The position numbers and the translations under genes were made by a program. A stretch of DNA of 64,000 nucleotides. Source: Paenibacillus turicensis (GTDB lineage: Bacteria > Bacillota > Bacilli > Paenibacillales > Paenibacillaceae). Numbering within the stretch: position 1 is the stretch's first letter; every line of letters starts with the position of its first letter. The stretch covers positions 151,272 through 215,271 of the forward strand of contig NZ_JAGGKG010000007.1 of assembly GCF_017873435.1 (NCBI RefSeq), written 5' to 3'. Below are positions 11,042 to 20,839 of the stretch, piece after piece. The notes beneath the pieces were generated by a model. It worked only from the letters and a program-made list of their open reading frames with translations, made no database searches and was not told the DNA's origin.

Positions 11042-12037
11042 TTGAGAAATTTATTTAGCCGATTTTTATGGGGTTGTTTATTTATTGGGCTTGGTGCTTT
11101 ATTTTTACTTAATCAAATGGGCTATATCCACTATGGCGTTGGAGATTTAATTTCCATGTTTTGGCCATTAATTTTAATTGTTGCTGGATTAAGTAATTTT
11201 ATTAATAACGGGTTCAAAAGTGGAAATTTTGTAGGTAGCGGTGTATTAATTATTATCGGGTTATATTTTCTTGGTAGAAATACAGGTTATGTCTATATCG
11301 GATCTACGACTTTCTTTAATCTTTTAATTCCCGCAGTACTTATCATGGTTGGGGTTCAAATTATATTTAAACCAAAATCTCAAAAAAATAAGTATAAGTA
11401 TGACAAAAAACACGAGGAACAAAATAATTTTGATTTTGGACCTACACAAAATGAATATATGCCACCACCAGAAATGAAGTCCTCCTTAGATGATTTATTT
11501 AAGGAAAAAAACTTTTACGGTGAAGAGCAAAATCAGCAGCAAAATGAATTCCATCAAACTGAACAGGATCCATTTCATAAATATGAGCAAAAAGGTTTTG
11601 CACATAAAAATAAGTCTGATAGCAATGGAAATCAAGAATATAAAAATGTTTATGGAAAAAAAATAGAGAAACATAATTTCATTGGTGATGTGCATCTTGG
11701 TCGCGATTACTTTCAGCTCTATCCTACTAATGTTTCTCACTTTATTGGTGACACCATTATTGATCTTACCAAGGCACAGATTCCATATGGTGAAACTAAA
11801 ATTAACGTATCTGCTTTCATTGGAGATGTGAAAATATTTGTCCCAAACGATATGGATTTATCAATTAAAATGCAAGGTAATGCTTTTTTAGGGGATATCG
11901 ATGCGCTTGGTGAAAAGCATGGTAGCTTTTTGGCTAATTTCCAGAAGGAAACATTGCATTATGGCGAGACGAATAAGTCTATTAAACTTAACGTCAATAC
12001 ATTTATTGGCGACATTAAAGTTAATGTGGTGGGGTAA
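11042..12037 (+). CDS. liaF: LiaF-like membrane regulator of the envelope-stress system
   Basis: 331 residues, TTG start behind CAGGAGG. Four hydrophobic segments in the first 115 residues, then a long polar, Gln/Asn/Lys-rich linker (about 120-210) and a C-terminal DUF2154-type beta-repeat domain with four NFIGD/FIGD/FLGD repeats. In Bacillus, LiaF inhibits the LiaS kinase until lipid II-cycle antibiotics or other envelope stress relieve it. The stop overlaps the start of the kinase gene, giving a tight liaF-liaS-liaR unit. The linker is longer than in Bacillus subtilis LiaF. Confidence 0.88.
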   Translation: MRNLFSRFLWGCLFIGLGALFLLNQMGYIHYGVGDLISMFWPLILIVAGLSNFINNGFKSGNFVGSGVLIIIGLYFLGRNTGYVYIGSTTFFNLLIPAVLIMVGVQIIFKPKSQKNKYKYDKKHEEQNNFDFGPTQNEYMPPPEMKSSLDDLFKEKNFYGEEQNQQQNEFHQTEQDPFHKYEQKGFAHKNKSDSNGNQEYKNVYGKKIEKHNFIGDVHLGRDYFQLYPTNVSHFIGDTIIDLTKAQIPYGETKINVSAFIGDVKIFVPNDMDLSIKMQGNAFLGDIDALGEKHGSFLANFQKETLHYGETNKSIKLNVNTFIGDIKVNVVG

Positions 12038-13083
12038 TGATGTTACGTCAAATTATAAAAAATACAAAGTGGGAATTGTTGCTTTATTTTTTGTTAACAG
12101 CTGGACTCTCCGCTTTGAGTATGTATATTGGGGTTATTTACGGGGAAATCACTGTCAACAGTCGTTATAGTTGGGTTTATCATATTGCAAGGGTTATTCC
12201 TTTTGTACTTATTGCAGGATATATTGCAGGGCAACGAGTTCAACGTCGGATAGATCCACTTCATCTTAATATGCTTCAGGTTGCAAAGGGGAATTTATCG
12301 GTTAGAATGCCTGAAACGGTGGATCAATCTTTTGCAAGTCTATATCAGGAGTTTAATACGATGATTGAAGCAGTTGAAAAAAAAATGAAGCTGCTTCAAT
12401 TGTTGGGTGAAAATGATGTACTAGAAAAAGAGCAAGCCGCAGAAAAAGCAGTACTGGAAGAAAGAAGAAGAATGGCACGTGATTTACATGATACGGTAAG
12501 CCAGCAGTTATTTGCGATTCATATGGCGGCATCTTCATTACCAAAGGTGCTGGAAAGTAATGAGGATGGTGCACGTAATGTAATGAGCCAACTCATTCAA
12601 ATGTCCAACCTAGCACAAAAGCAAATGAGAGCTTTAATCGCTCAGCTTCGTCCAATGGAGCTTGTAGATAAAACTTTAGAGGAGGCTTTAGACCAATGGT
12701 TTCCTGATTATTGTCGGCAAAATGGCTTAAAAGGAATCAAGGATGTAGATTTACAAGGTGAATTATCTGAAGCAAAGGAGCACCAGCTTTTTCTTATTAT
12801 CCAAGAAGCGATTGCAAATATCGTCAAACATGCTCAAGCCAACTTAGTTAGCTTGTCATTACATCAGGATAAACGTCAGGTTGTATTAAGTATTAGTGAT
12901 GATGGACAAGGCTTCTCGAACTCCTATCAAAAGCAAGGCTCCTACGGATTATCAACGATGAAGGAACGGGCTGAGAAGCTAGGTGGACACGTAGAAATTA
13001 TTAGTAAGCCTGGTGCGGGAACAACGATACGTGTGCATATTCCGAATTTTGAGCAGGAGCAGGGAGGGAATGCGGATGAGTGA
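12037..13083 (+). CDS. liaS: LiaS-like sensor histidine kinase
   Basis: 348 residues. Two membrane segments (about 10-30 and 45-65) with a very short extracytoplasmic loop, then HAMP, a HisKA_3 dimerisation domain with RRRMARDLHDTVSQQL (phosphoacceptor His151) and a HATPase domain (EAIANIVKHAQA, DDGQGF, GLSTMKERAEKLGG). This is the intramembrane-sensing NarL-type kinase expected next to LiaF. It starts at ATG 12037 within the liaF stop and ends by overlapping the regulator start (ATGAGTGA). Confidence 0.92.
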   Translation: MMLRQIIKNTKWELLLYFLLTAGLSALSMYIGVIYGEITVNSRYSWVYHIARVIPFVLIAGYIAGQRVQRRIDPLHLNMLQVAKGNLSVRMPETVDQSFASLYQEFNTMIEAVEKKMKLLQLLGENDVLEKEQAAEKAVLEERRRMARDLHDTVSQQLFAIHMAASSLPKVLESNEDGARNVMSQLIQMSNLAQKQMRALIAQLRPMELVDKTLEEALDQWFPDYCRQNGLKGIKDVDLQGELSEAKEHQLFLIIQEAIANIVKHAQANLVSLSLHQDKRQVVLSISDDGQGFSNSYQKQGSYGLSTMKERAEKLGGHVEIISKPGAGTTIRVHIPNFEQEQGGNADE

Positions 13084-13732
13084 GAAAATTAAAATTATGA
13101 TTGTAGATGACCATGATATGGTCAGAATGGGATTAAAGACGTATTTAATGCTTGATCAGCGTTTTGAGGTCATCGCAGAGGCGACGGATGGGAAAGAAGT
13201 TGTAGAGATGATTAAGCAAGGTAGACTTGATCCTTTGCCTGATATTATATTAATGGATTTGATGATGCCGATCATGAATGGGGCACAGGCGACGAAAGAG
13301 ATCGTAGCTATACATCCAGATTTAAAAATTGTTATTTTAACTAGCTTCATGGAGGATAATTTGGTTGTGCAGGCGGTAGAGGCTGGAGCCGTTAGTTATG
13401 TACTCAAAACCGTCTCCGCGGAGGAATTGATTCATGCTTTAGATGGTGTGTCTAAAGGGCTACCCGTGATGACTGGTGAAGTTGCTCAAGCCTTAACTAG
13501 AGGCATACGTCAACAATCCGTACAAAAAACTTATGTTAATCTGACGGATCGTGAAAAGGAAGTTTTATTACTCATTGCAGAAGGAAAAACAAACAAGGAC
13601 ATTAGTGAGGAATTACATATTAGTATAAAAACGGTTAAAACGCACGTCAGTAATTTGCTTTTAAAATGCGAGTTGGAGGATCGGACACAGCTTGCTATAT
13701 ACGCGCATAGGCAGGGCCTAGTAGGGGGATAA
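13076..13732 (+). CDS. liaR: LiaR-like response regulator
   Basis: 218 residues. Receiver domain with VDDHD and phosphoacceptor Asp61 (ILMDLMMPIMNG), followed by a LuxR/GerE helix-turn-helix (LTDREKEVLLLIAEGKTNKDIS). The open frame extends upstream to 13013, but AGGGAGGG before ATG 13076 and the overlap with the liaS stop fix the start. It is activated by LiaS and would control envelope-stress genes; the HtrA protease directly downstream is a plausible target. Confidence 0.92.
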   Translation: MSEKIKIMIVDDHDMVRMGLKTYLMLDQRFEVIAEATDGKEVVEMIKQGRLDPLPDIILMDLMMPIMNGAQATKEIVAIHPDLKIVILTSFMEDNLVVQAVEAGAVSYVLKTVSAEELIHALDGVSKGLPVMTGEVAQALTRGIRQQSVQKTYVNLTDREKEVLLLIAEGKTNKDISEELHISIKTVKTHVSNLLLKCELEDRTQLAIYAHRQGLVGG

Positions 13733-13845
13733 ATTGTTTTATCTCCTTTTTAATTGTTTTTAATGTACATTTAAGGTTCGTGGTACAAAATAAAGACAAT
13801 TAAACAATCAATAATCCCCCTAACGGGGAAGGAGGTATATGCATT

Positions 13846-15459
13846 ATGGAAGATCAAAACAACAAAAATAAACCTGAACAAAACTGGGGGCCTAACGGAA
13901 ACGATAGATCGCAAGATTCCCCTGAGACTGGATCTTCTTATCATTATTCTTATGGTTCCTTTAAGTCCCAATCCTATAATTCAGAACAAGATACTGTGGA
14001 AGGAAAAATGCAGAGTGTGAACGATGAAAATGTGGAAATTACAAAACCAGAACCAGTTAAACCTATTCCACCAAGCCTAACTTCGAGTGGATATACACCA
14101 CCAGAAAGGAACTTAACTCCAAGCTCCAATTTTAGTGGAAGTCAAAATGGTGGGAATAATAACTGGCAATACAATCAGCGTCCTAGAAAAACCTCCTTTA
14201 AGACAATCATTGCTGGAACGCTAGCAGGAATGCTGATTATGCTTAGTGGTATGGTTTATGCGGATAAACAAAACTTATTTACATCAAATGAATCATTAAG
14301 TAATGCTGCAGTTCCTGCTACAGCAACTACCTCTAATGCGACAAATGCTTCTGTAGTGTTGCCGATGACTAAGCCAGGAGATGTGACTAATGTGGTTAAT
14401 CAAGCTGGGGCAGCAGTAGTCAAGATAGAAACCTTAGTAAAGGCAAGCAAACAAAATAATCAATCAGCGAGTCCTTATAGCAATGATCCGTTTTACCGTT
14501 ACTTCTTTGGTGACCGTTCACAAGGAGGAACAGATGATGGATCAAACCAAGGCTCAAATGAAGGTAGTAACTCAAACCAATTAGTCCCAACGGGAATTGG
14601 CTCTGGATTTATTTTTGATAAAGCGGGTTATATTTTAACCAACGAGCATGTAGTACACAATGCAGATGTTGTACAGGTAACCTTGCAAGATAAAGATAAG
14701 CCATATGAAGCTAAAGTGTTAGGTACGAGCTATGAGCTTGACCTTGCTGTTTTGAAAATTGAAGGTGATAATTTCCCATCAATTCCATTAGGCAATTCGG
14801 ATAATACGAAAGTAGGGGAATGGTTAGTTGCGATTGGGAACCCACAAGGCTTTGATCATACCGTAACTGCGGGTGTGTTAAGTGCCAAAGAACGTGGTGG
14901 AATTACGATTGCTGGCGAAAATGGCGAGAAAAATCGGGAGTATGAGCATTTATTACAAACTGATGCTTCTATAAACCCGGGGAACTCAGGTGGTCCATTG
15001 CTCAACCTTAATGGTGAGGTTGTAGGGATTAATGTTGCGGTTAGCTCTACAGCACAAGGTATTGGTTTTGCTATTCCAACATCTACTGTGAATGAAGTTT
15101 TAGAAAAATTAAAAAATAACGAAAAAATACCTGAAAAACCAGTTCCATTTATTGGCGCGACTTTAATGACAATGACAAAGGAAGTTGCAAAACAAATGGA
15201 AACAGATATTACTGAAGGTTCTGTAGTGTCTAATGTGGTCTTTAATTCACCTGCATACAAAGCAGATTTACAGCCATATGACATTATTACAGGTGCAGAT
15301 GGTAAAAAGTATTCAACTAAAGAAGAATTAATTGGTTATATCCAAAAGCAAGAGGTAGGGAAAGAAGTTACCTTATCCGTTGTTCGTAGAGGAAAAACGA
15401 TGGATATTAAAGTAACGATTGGCAACAAAAATGATTTTTCTAATCTAGAACAACAATAA
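13846..15459 (+). CDS. htrA: HtrA/DegP-type membrane-anchored serine protease
   Basis: 537 residues. A polar, low-complexity cytoplasmic N-terminus (1-115), one membrane segment (about 120-138), a Ser/Asn/Gly linker, a trypsin-like domain with His268 (NEHVV), Asp299 (LDLAVLKIE) and Ser381 (NPGNSGGP), and one C-terminal PDZ domain (about 440-530). Degrades misfolded proteins at the outer face of the membrane. The RBS AAGGAGG is directly preceded by a small CCCC/GGGG hairpin at 13817-13827. Located after the LiaFSR set, consistent with an envelope-stress role. Confidence 0.93.
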   Translation: MEDQNNKNKPEQNWGPNGNDRSQDSPETGSSYHYSYGSFKSQSYNSEQDTVEGKMQSVNDENVEITKPEPVKPIPPSLTSSGYTPPERNLTPSSNFSGSQNGGNNNWQYNQRPRKTSFKTIIAGTLAGMLIMLSGMVYADKQNLFTSNESLSNAAVPATATTSNATNASVVLPMTKPGDVTNVVNQAGAAVVKIETLVKASKQNNQSASPYSNDPFYRYFFGDRSQGGTDDGSNQGSNEGSNSNQLVPTGIGSGFIFDKAGYILTNEHVVHNADVVQVTLQDKDKPYEAKVLGTSYELDLAVLKIEGDNFPSIPLGNSDNTKVGEWLVAIGNPQGFDHTVTAGVLSAKERGGITIAGENGEKNREYEHLLQTDASINPGNSGGPLLNLNGEVVGINVAVSSTAQGIGFAIPTSTVNEVLEKLKNNEKIPEKPVPFIGATLMTMTKEVAKQMETDITEGSVVSNVVFNSPAYKADLQPYDIITGADGKKYSTKEELIGYIQKQEVGKEVTLSVVRRGKTMDIKVTIGNKNDFSNLEQQ

Positions 15460-15489
15460 TAAAATTAATAATTTAATTAAAGAGTTAGA

Positions 15490-15519
15490 AAGTAGCAGAC
15501 TCACTGTAGTCTGCTACTT
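15490..15519. terminator. Strong hairpin after htrA
   Basis: Perfect 11-bp stem AAGTAGCAGAC/GTCTGCTACTT with an 8-nt loop. No direct T-run follows, so it is either a weak terminator or a 3'-end stabilising hairpin. Confidence 0.55.
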
Positions 15520-15633
15520 GCATACATACGTCATTTTTCACTTCATTACAGCTGCAAAGGATGCAAAAGATTAACTTGTTTTGATAAAATAAGATAAGAT
15601 GATGGAATATATCGTAACTAAGGAGTGGGGAAG

Positions 15634-16329
15634 TTGAGATCGTCTATACTTGTCATTGATGATGACGAAAAAATAACATCCATGTTACGCCGAGGATTGG
15701 CGTTTGAAGGATATGAGGTTCAAACTGCAAATAATGGTGCAGAAGGACTAAATAAATTATTATCTGAAGAACCGGACATGATTATTTTAGATGTTATGAT
15801 GCCTAAAATCGATGGTTTTGAGGTTTGCCGTCGATTGCGTTCGGCAGGAAGTAATGTGCCTATTTTGATGCTTACAGCAAAGGATGAAGTTGAGGACCGA
15901 GTCAAGGGACTAGATACAGGCGCAGATGACTATTTAGTAAAGCCGTTTGCGTTAGAGGAGTTAATGGCGAGAGTGCGTGCGCTACTGCGGCGCAAGGAAA
16001 CAGTGTCCGAAAATGAAGGACAAGGCGGACGACTTGTGTTTGAAGATATTATAATGGATATGGATTCTCGTGAAGTGCTGCGTGCAGGGCAACGATTAGA
16101 GCTAACTGCTAAAGAATTTGAGCTATTATATTTGTTTATGCAAAACCCAAAGCGTTTACTTACTCGTGACTTGATTATGGATAAAATTTGGGGTTATGAC
16201 TACAGTGGTGAATCCAACGTATTAGAAGTATATATTGCAATGTTGCGGCAAAAAACAGAAGAATATGGCGGGAAGCGAATTATTCAAACGATTCGGGGAG
16301 CAGGCTATATTTTAAGGGGAGATTCTTAA
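15634..16329 (+). CDS. OmpR-family response regulator
   Basis: 231 residues. Receiver domain with phosphoacceptor Asp53 (IILDVMMPKIDGFE), then an OmpR/PhoB winged helix with TIRGAGYILRG at the end. The frame also offers GTG at 15625, but AAGGAG (15620-15625) overlaps that codon; TTG 15634 has 8-nt spacing and is the better start. Coupled to the following kinase by a TAATG overlap. Its signal and targets cannot be told from sequence. Confidence 0.92.
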   Translation: MRSSILVIDDDEKITSMLRRGLAFEGYEVQTANNGAEGLNKLLSEEPDMIILDVMMPKIDGFEVCRRLRSAGSNVPILMLTAKDEVEDRVKGLDTGADDYLVKPFALEELMARVRALLRRKETVSENEGQGGRLVFEDIIMDMDSREVLRAGQRLELTAKEFELLYLFMQNPKRLLTRDLIMDKIWGYDYSGESNVLEVYIAMLRQKTEEYGGKRIIQTIRGAGYILRGDS

Positions 16330-17777
16330 TGTCAGTTAGACTTCGGATGACGGCTTGGTATACCAGTATTCTTGCTGTAACGTTAATTTTATTTTCCGGG
16401 TCTATCTATGCCATTGTTAGATATAATACATTCCAAGAGGTTAAAAATCGTATCATTGAGCAAGCAAAGGCAATCGATCAATCTAAAAATGTGACTATGC
16501 TTCAGGGATGGGATTTAGTTATAGAGGATGAACAAAAAATCAGGCTTGAGGACGCCAGAATATTATGGCAGCTTAATAACTATGTGACAGATCACTCTAG
16601 TCGGTCCGCTGGCATGCGGAATCGAGGAATGGAATTTAAGGTTCCGAGTGTGCAAGAATTAGGAACAAACGGGATATTCCAAAGCATGATAGATAATGGT
16701 AACTATTATTTGCTGTATGAAGGTCCCATTGCATTTCAGGGGCAAATTGTTGGTGTGCTTCAGCTTGCAGCGGATACGAATGCTGAAAATCGGTTAATGC
16801 AGCAAATGAAGAACATATTGATTTTTGGTTCTTTTGTTACGCTCGCTGTGGCAAGTACCTTTGGTTTATTTCTTGCTCATAAATCTATGGCCCCGATTGG
16901 CAAGGTGATTAAAGCTGCCAACGGGATTCAAACAGGAAACGACCTTAGCGTTCGGATTGATTACGATGGACCAAATGATGAAATTGGTCGCTTAATTGGC
17001 ACATTAAATCAAATGCTTGAGCGAACGGAAGGCTTCTACCGAGAAATTGAGGAGGCATATGCCGCTCAACGACGTTTTGTATCGGATGCCTCTCATGAGC
17101 TTCGTACGCCATTAACTACAATTCGTGGGAATGTTGATTTGCTTAAAAAGATGTGGGATCAAAATAAGGATGGCAATAGTCATATCGATTCTCAAAAAAT
17201 GATTGAAATATCGTATGAAGCTATTAATGATATTGTAGGTGAATCCCAACGCATGAGTAGATTGGTCAATGATATGTTATCTTTGGCTCGTGCGGATGCG
17301 GGGAAAATGATGGTAAAGGAAAAGTTACCACTGATGCCATTACTAGATGAGGTTGTGAGGCGTGCTCAGTTTCTTCCTCGTCAAGCAAAATGGCTCCAAG
17401 GTGATTTGAGTGCACTAGAAAATGCCTATGTTATTGGAAGTAAAGATTATTTACAGCAAATGCTATTCATTTTTATTGAAAATGCTTTTAAGTATACACC
17501 GGAAGGTGAAGTTGTTATAGATGCGATAGAAAGCCAGGGATACGTAGGGATTAGGATTAAGGATACGGGCATTGGTATGGATCGCAGTGAAATTCCGCAC
17601 ATATTTGAGCGGTTTTATCGTGCTGATCCGTCCCGCGGAATGACACCAGGAACAGGGTTAGGACTAGCGATTGCAAAATGGATTATTGATGAGCATCAAG
17701 GCTCAGTTGAAGTTTTTACTCAACAAGGACAAGGGACCACCTTTGTGATCTGGCTCCCTGTTATTATTAATGATTGA
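16329..17777 (+). CDS. Sensor histidine kinase (partner of the OmpR-type regulator)
   Basis: 482 residues. Two membrane segments (about 12-32 and 162-182) enclose an extracytoplasmic domain of about 130 residues, followed by HAMP, HisKA with SDASHELRTPLTTIRGN (His256), and HATPase_c (DTGIGMD, FYRADPSRG, GTGLGLAIAKWI). The start overlaps the regulator stop. Typical transmembrane class I kinase; ligand unknown. Confidence 0.92.
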   Translation: MSVRLRMTAWYTSILAVTLILFSGSIYAIVRYNTFQEVKNRIIEQAKAIDQSKNVTMLQGWDLVIEDEQKIRLEDARILWQLNNYVTDHSSRSAGMRNRGMEFKVPSVQELGTNGIFQSMIDNGNYYLLYEGPIAFQGQIVGVLQLAADTNAENRLMQQMKNILIFGSFVTLAVASTFGLFLAHKSMAPIGKVIKAANGIQTGNDLSVRIDYDGPNDEIGRLIGTLNQMLERTEGFYREIEEAYAAQRRFVSDASHELRTPLTTIRGNVDLLKKMWDQNKDGNSHIDSQKMIEISYEAINDIVGESQRMSRLVNDMLSLARADAGKMMVKEKLPLMPLLDEVVRRAQFLPRQAKWLQGDLSALENAYVIGSKDYLQQMLFIFIENAFKYTPEGEVVIDAIESQGYVGIRIKDTGIGMDRSEIPHIFERFYRADPSRGMTPGTGLGLAIAKWIIDEHQGSVEVFTQQGQGTTFVIWLPVIIND

Positions 17778-17865
17778 CCTGCTTCATACGATGAATTATA
17801 CTTATCTGCGAGTTCTTCAACACATTTAAACGACCTACCGTTCAGTCACCCGAGGAGAAGTCGCT

Positions 17866-19500
17866 ATGCAAAAATATATTACACTTTTATATAATAACAT
17901 CCATGAGCAAATGGATAGCTGGTTTGATTTAAACGACGTTATTTCTGTTACAGAAGTGCGTCGCTTTTTACATTCTGTGAAAGGCACTGCGGGCACTTTG
18001 AGGATGTTTGGTCTATCAGTGACGGCGGCATCACTTCTTAATGAACTGAATAGCATAGACATAGAAGAGTGGGAACCTCAGAATCTACAAAATTTTTTGA
18101 TTCCGCTCATGAAGGCTACTTATGAATTAGAGCATCAAGGAAAACCAACCCAAAAATCATTAATGACATTAAAGCGTATTCCCCATGTGGAGCAACAACC
18201 GCTTGTGCTTATTTTAGACGATGATGCAGTTTTGCTGCAGTTTTTGAAGGATAAGCTAGAGCTTGAGGGTTTTTTTGTCGTAGCTACTGTGAATCCGAAT
18301 CAAGCCATTCGCTACTTTTATGACCTCTCCCCTGACAGTTTAATCATTGACCTTATCATTCCCGAAAAAGATGGTTTTCAAGTTATTGATGCGCTTAAGG
18401 AGCGTATTAGTAAAGGATTAATTCCAACGACTATTATTAGTACAGACACTCGCAAGAGCAGTCGTATTAAAGCGTTTGATATGGGTGCAGATGATTTCCT
18501 TAACAAGCCCTTAGATATGGATGATTTATTGGCACGCCTGAAAAGACAGATGAGAAAACGAAAGCAACTAGGCAACTTATTGTTTATGGATGAATTGACC
18601 GGTGCGATGAACCGTAAATACTTAGATGAAGCTTTTAGACAATTATGTCGTGATTATCAACGAGAAGCGAGTTGCTTCTCGTTATCTGTGATTGATCTGG
18701 ACTTTTTTAAGCAAATTAATGATCGTTATGGACATCTCACTGGGGATGAAGTTTTGCAGCAGTTTGCAGCCTTTATGAAAGAAAATATACGTATTAAGGA
18801 TATGCTTATTCGCCTTGGTGGGGAAGAATTTGTTTTAATTATGCCTAAGATGGATGAATTAAAGGCAAAAATGCGGATGGAAACGTTGCTCGAACAATTT
18901 TCTCAGCTAGATTTTAGCTATGCTAATACGACCTTTCATGTGACCTTTTCAGTAGGCATAACCCAAGGACGAGCGATAACGCAAGAGGAATGCAATAAAA
19001 TACTTGAGATTGCTGATAATGCACTGTATTGTGCAAAAAAACGTGGGCGTCGTTGTGTGGAAATTGGTAGATCAGGAGCCCAGCAAAGTCGTAATTTACG
19101 CAAGCTAAACATTGCCATTATTGATGATGATTCCATTATAAGAACGATGCTTAAACAATATTTGACGGAAGATTTGTCGGCAATTATTACAGTAGACATC
19201 CGCTCCTTTCGGAGTGGAGAACATTTCTTCAGGGATCCATGGCATGCAGAGCGTGCACCGTTTTTAATTATTCTTGATGGCATTATGCCTGGAATGGATG
19301 GGCTAGAGGTGTTAGAAAAAATTCGTTCCATCCCACATACGGATTTGCATTCTGTTATTATGCTCACTGGACGGAAGGAAGAAAATGATATTGTACGTGC
19401 ATTACAGCTAGGTGCGGATGATTATTTAACGAAGCCATTTAAAATTGGTGAGCTTGGTGCAAGAATTAGACGGTTACTGACAAGAATGAATTTTATTTAA
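17866..19500 (+). CDS. Hpt-REC-GGDEF-REC diguanylate cyclase
   Basis: 544 residues, no membrane segment. Order: Hpt domain (about 1-90) with LHSVKGTAG (His36), receiver 1 (about 112-230; LILDDD, LIIDLIIPEKDGF), GGDEF domain (about 240-400) with GGEEF at 318-322, and receiver 2 (about 415-540; IIDDDSII, LIILDGIMPGMDG). The GGEEF signature is of the active type, and an RxxD inhibitory site (R309-IK-D312) lies exactly five residues upstream, so c-di-GMP synthesis with product feedback is predicted. The Hpt domain suggests it receives phosphate from a hybrid or separate kinase. It follows the kinase gene after 88 bp with its own RBS (GAGGAG). Confidence 0.9.
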   Translation: MQKYITLLYNNIHEQMDSWFDLNDVISVTEVRRFLHSVKGTAGTLRMFGLSVTAASLLNELNSIDIEEWEPQNLQNFLIPLMKATYELEHQGKPTQKSLMTLKRIPHVEQQPLVLILDDDAVLLQFLKDKLELEGFFVVATVNPNQAIRYFYDLSPDSLIIDLIIPEKDGFQVIDALKERISKGLIPTTIISTDTRKSSRIKAFDMGADDFLNKPLDMDDLLARLKRQMRKRKQLGNLLFMDELTGAMNRKYLDEAFRQLCRDYQREASCFSLSVIDLDFFKQINDRYGHLTGDEVLQQFAAFMKENIRIKDMLIRLGGEEFVLIMPKMDELKAKMRMETLLEQFSQLDFSYANTTFHVTFSVGITQGRAITQEECNKILEIADNALYCAKKRGRRCVEIGRSGAQQSRNLRKLNIAIIDDDSIIRTMLKQYLTEDLSAIITVDIRSFRSGEHFFRDPWHAERAPFLIILDGIMPGMDGLEVLEKIRSIPHTDLHSVIMLTGRKEENDIVRALQLGADDYLTKPFKIGELGARIRRLLTRMNFI

Positions 19501-19622
19501 GGCTTTAAATATAAATAAGGCGCCTTATTTAAAGATGCTTTATTTATATTGTGTGATGCTAGTTGTGTTATATCATTCAAATTTGAGTTATAATCAAGTA
19601 GTAGATTATGGAGGTGAAGTAA

Positions 19623-20576
19623 ATGGAAGTCCTTAAAATATCGCCAAGAGGTTATTGTTATGGTGTGGTGGATGCAATGGTGCTGGCAAGGCAAGCAGCG
19701 AAAAATTTGGATTTACCCCGTCCAATTTATATATTAGGTATGATTGTGCATAACAGTCATGTTACAAACTCCTTTGAGGACGAAGGAATAATTACATTAG
19801 ATGGCCCAAATCGACTTGAAATTCTAAGCCAGGTTGAGAGTGGTACTGTCATTTTTACAGCACATGGTGTATCGCCAGAGGTCCGTAAATTGGCCAGAGA
19901 TAAAGGCTTAACTACAGTTGATGCAACCTGTCCTGATGTAACAAAAACCCACGTACTCATTAAAGAGAAGGCAGAAGAGGGTTATGAAATTATTTATATT
20001 GGTAAAAAGGGGCATCCTGAACCAGAAGGTGCGGTGGGTATTGCACCAGAACATGTGTATTTGATAGAAAAGGAAGAAGAAATCGACAGTTTAAACATAA
20101 AAGGAAATAAGATCATAATTACGAACCAGACCACGATGAGCCAATGGGATATAAGACACATTATGAATCGATTGATCGCTAAATATCCCGGTGCTGAGGT
20201 ACACAATGAAATTTGCTTAGCGACCCAAGTAAGACAAGAAGCAGTAGCAGAGCAAGCAGGTCAAGCTGATCTTGTTATTGTTGTAGGCGATCCACGCAGT
20301 AATAACTCTAATCGGTTAGCACAGGTGTCGGAGGAAATCGCGGGCACAACGGCTTATCGAATTGCAGACGTAAGTGAGTTAAAGCTTGAATGGCTAAAAG
20401 GTATTGAGAAGGTAGCAGTGACCTCGGGAGCATCCACACCGACCCCAATCACGAGAGAGGTTATCGCTTATTTAGAGCAATATGACCCTGCTAATCCTGA
20501 TACATGGGAAATTGTAAGAACCGTAAATATGAGCAAACTGCTTCCTCCTGTAAAGAAAGAAAGTAAAAAGTCATAA
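19623..20576 (+). CDS. ispH: 4-hydroxy-3-methylbut-2-enyl diphosphate reductase IspH
   Basis: 317 residues. Last enzyme of the MEP isoprenoid pathway, reducing HMBPP to IPP and DMAPP with an iron-sulfur cluster. The three cluster cysteines are Cys12 ([10 protein letters not shown]), Cys103 (DATCPDVTK) and Cys198 ([10 protein letters not shown]); TAHGVSP and TSGASTP match the family. Start ATG 19623 behind GGAGGTG. Transcribed alone and ended by the terminator at 20598-20633. Confidence 0.96.
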   Translation: MEVLKISPRGYCYGVVDAMVLARQAAKNLDLPRPIYILGMIVHNSHVTNSFEDEGIITLDGPNRLEILSQVESGTVIFTAHGVSPEVRKLARDKGLTTVDATCPDVTKTHVLIKEKAEEGYEIIYIGKKGHPEPEGAVGIAPEHVYLIEKEEEIDSLNIKGNKIIITNQTTMSQWDIRHIMNRLIAKYPGAEVHNEICLATQVRQEAVAEQAGQADLVIVVGDPRSNNSNRLAQVSEEIAGTTAYRIADVSELKLEWLKGIEKVAVTSGASTPTPITREVIAYLEQYDPANPDTWEIVRTVNMSKLLPPVKKESKKS

Positions 20577-20597
20577 TTTATATAACTTTAAGTAAAA

Positions 20598-20633
20598 GGT
20601 AGGACTGACCTGGATTGGGGTTAGTCCTTTTTT
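20598..20633 (+). terminator. Terminator after ispH
   Basis: AGGACTGACC pairs with GGTTAGTCCT, followed by T-rich sequence. Confidence 0.85.
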
Positions 20634-20692
20634 ATGTGAGATGTTATTCCAACATAGTTAATTAAGTTTATATTTATTACATAATGATGTTG

Positions 20693-20721
20693 TTGACGAA
20701 TATCGGTTAATCATGTAAAAT
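20693..20721 (+). promoter_or_regulatory. Candidate promoter of the DAHP synthase gene
   Basis: TTGACG (20693-20698), 17-bp spacer, TAAAAT (20716-20721). A second TATAAT (20785-20790) without a convincing -35 lies nearer the gene. Confidence 0.55.
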
Positions 20722-20733
20722 TACTTTAACGAT

Positions 20734-20773
20734 TAAAAGCTTAAAAGCAAACAAGCATAAAAGCGTCTAAGCG
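20734..20773 (+). repeat. Five imperfect 8-bp direct repeats in the DAHP synthase leader
   Basis: Units TAAAAGCT, TAAAAGCA, AACAAGCA, TAAAAGCG and TCTAAGCG follow one another without gaps, keeping AAGC at the same position. They begin just after the expected transcription start and end 66 bp before the start codon. No known regulator is assigned. Confidence 0.5.
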
Positions 20774-20839
20774 CGAAAATGTGATATAATATAAAAATTG
20801 TATTTCAGTGATGCTTTAAATATGAGAGGATGATTGATT

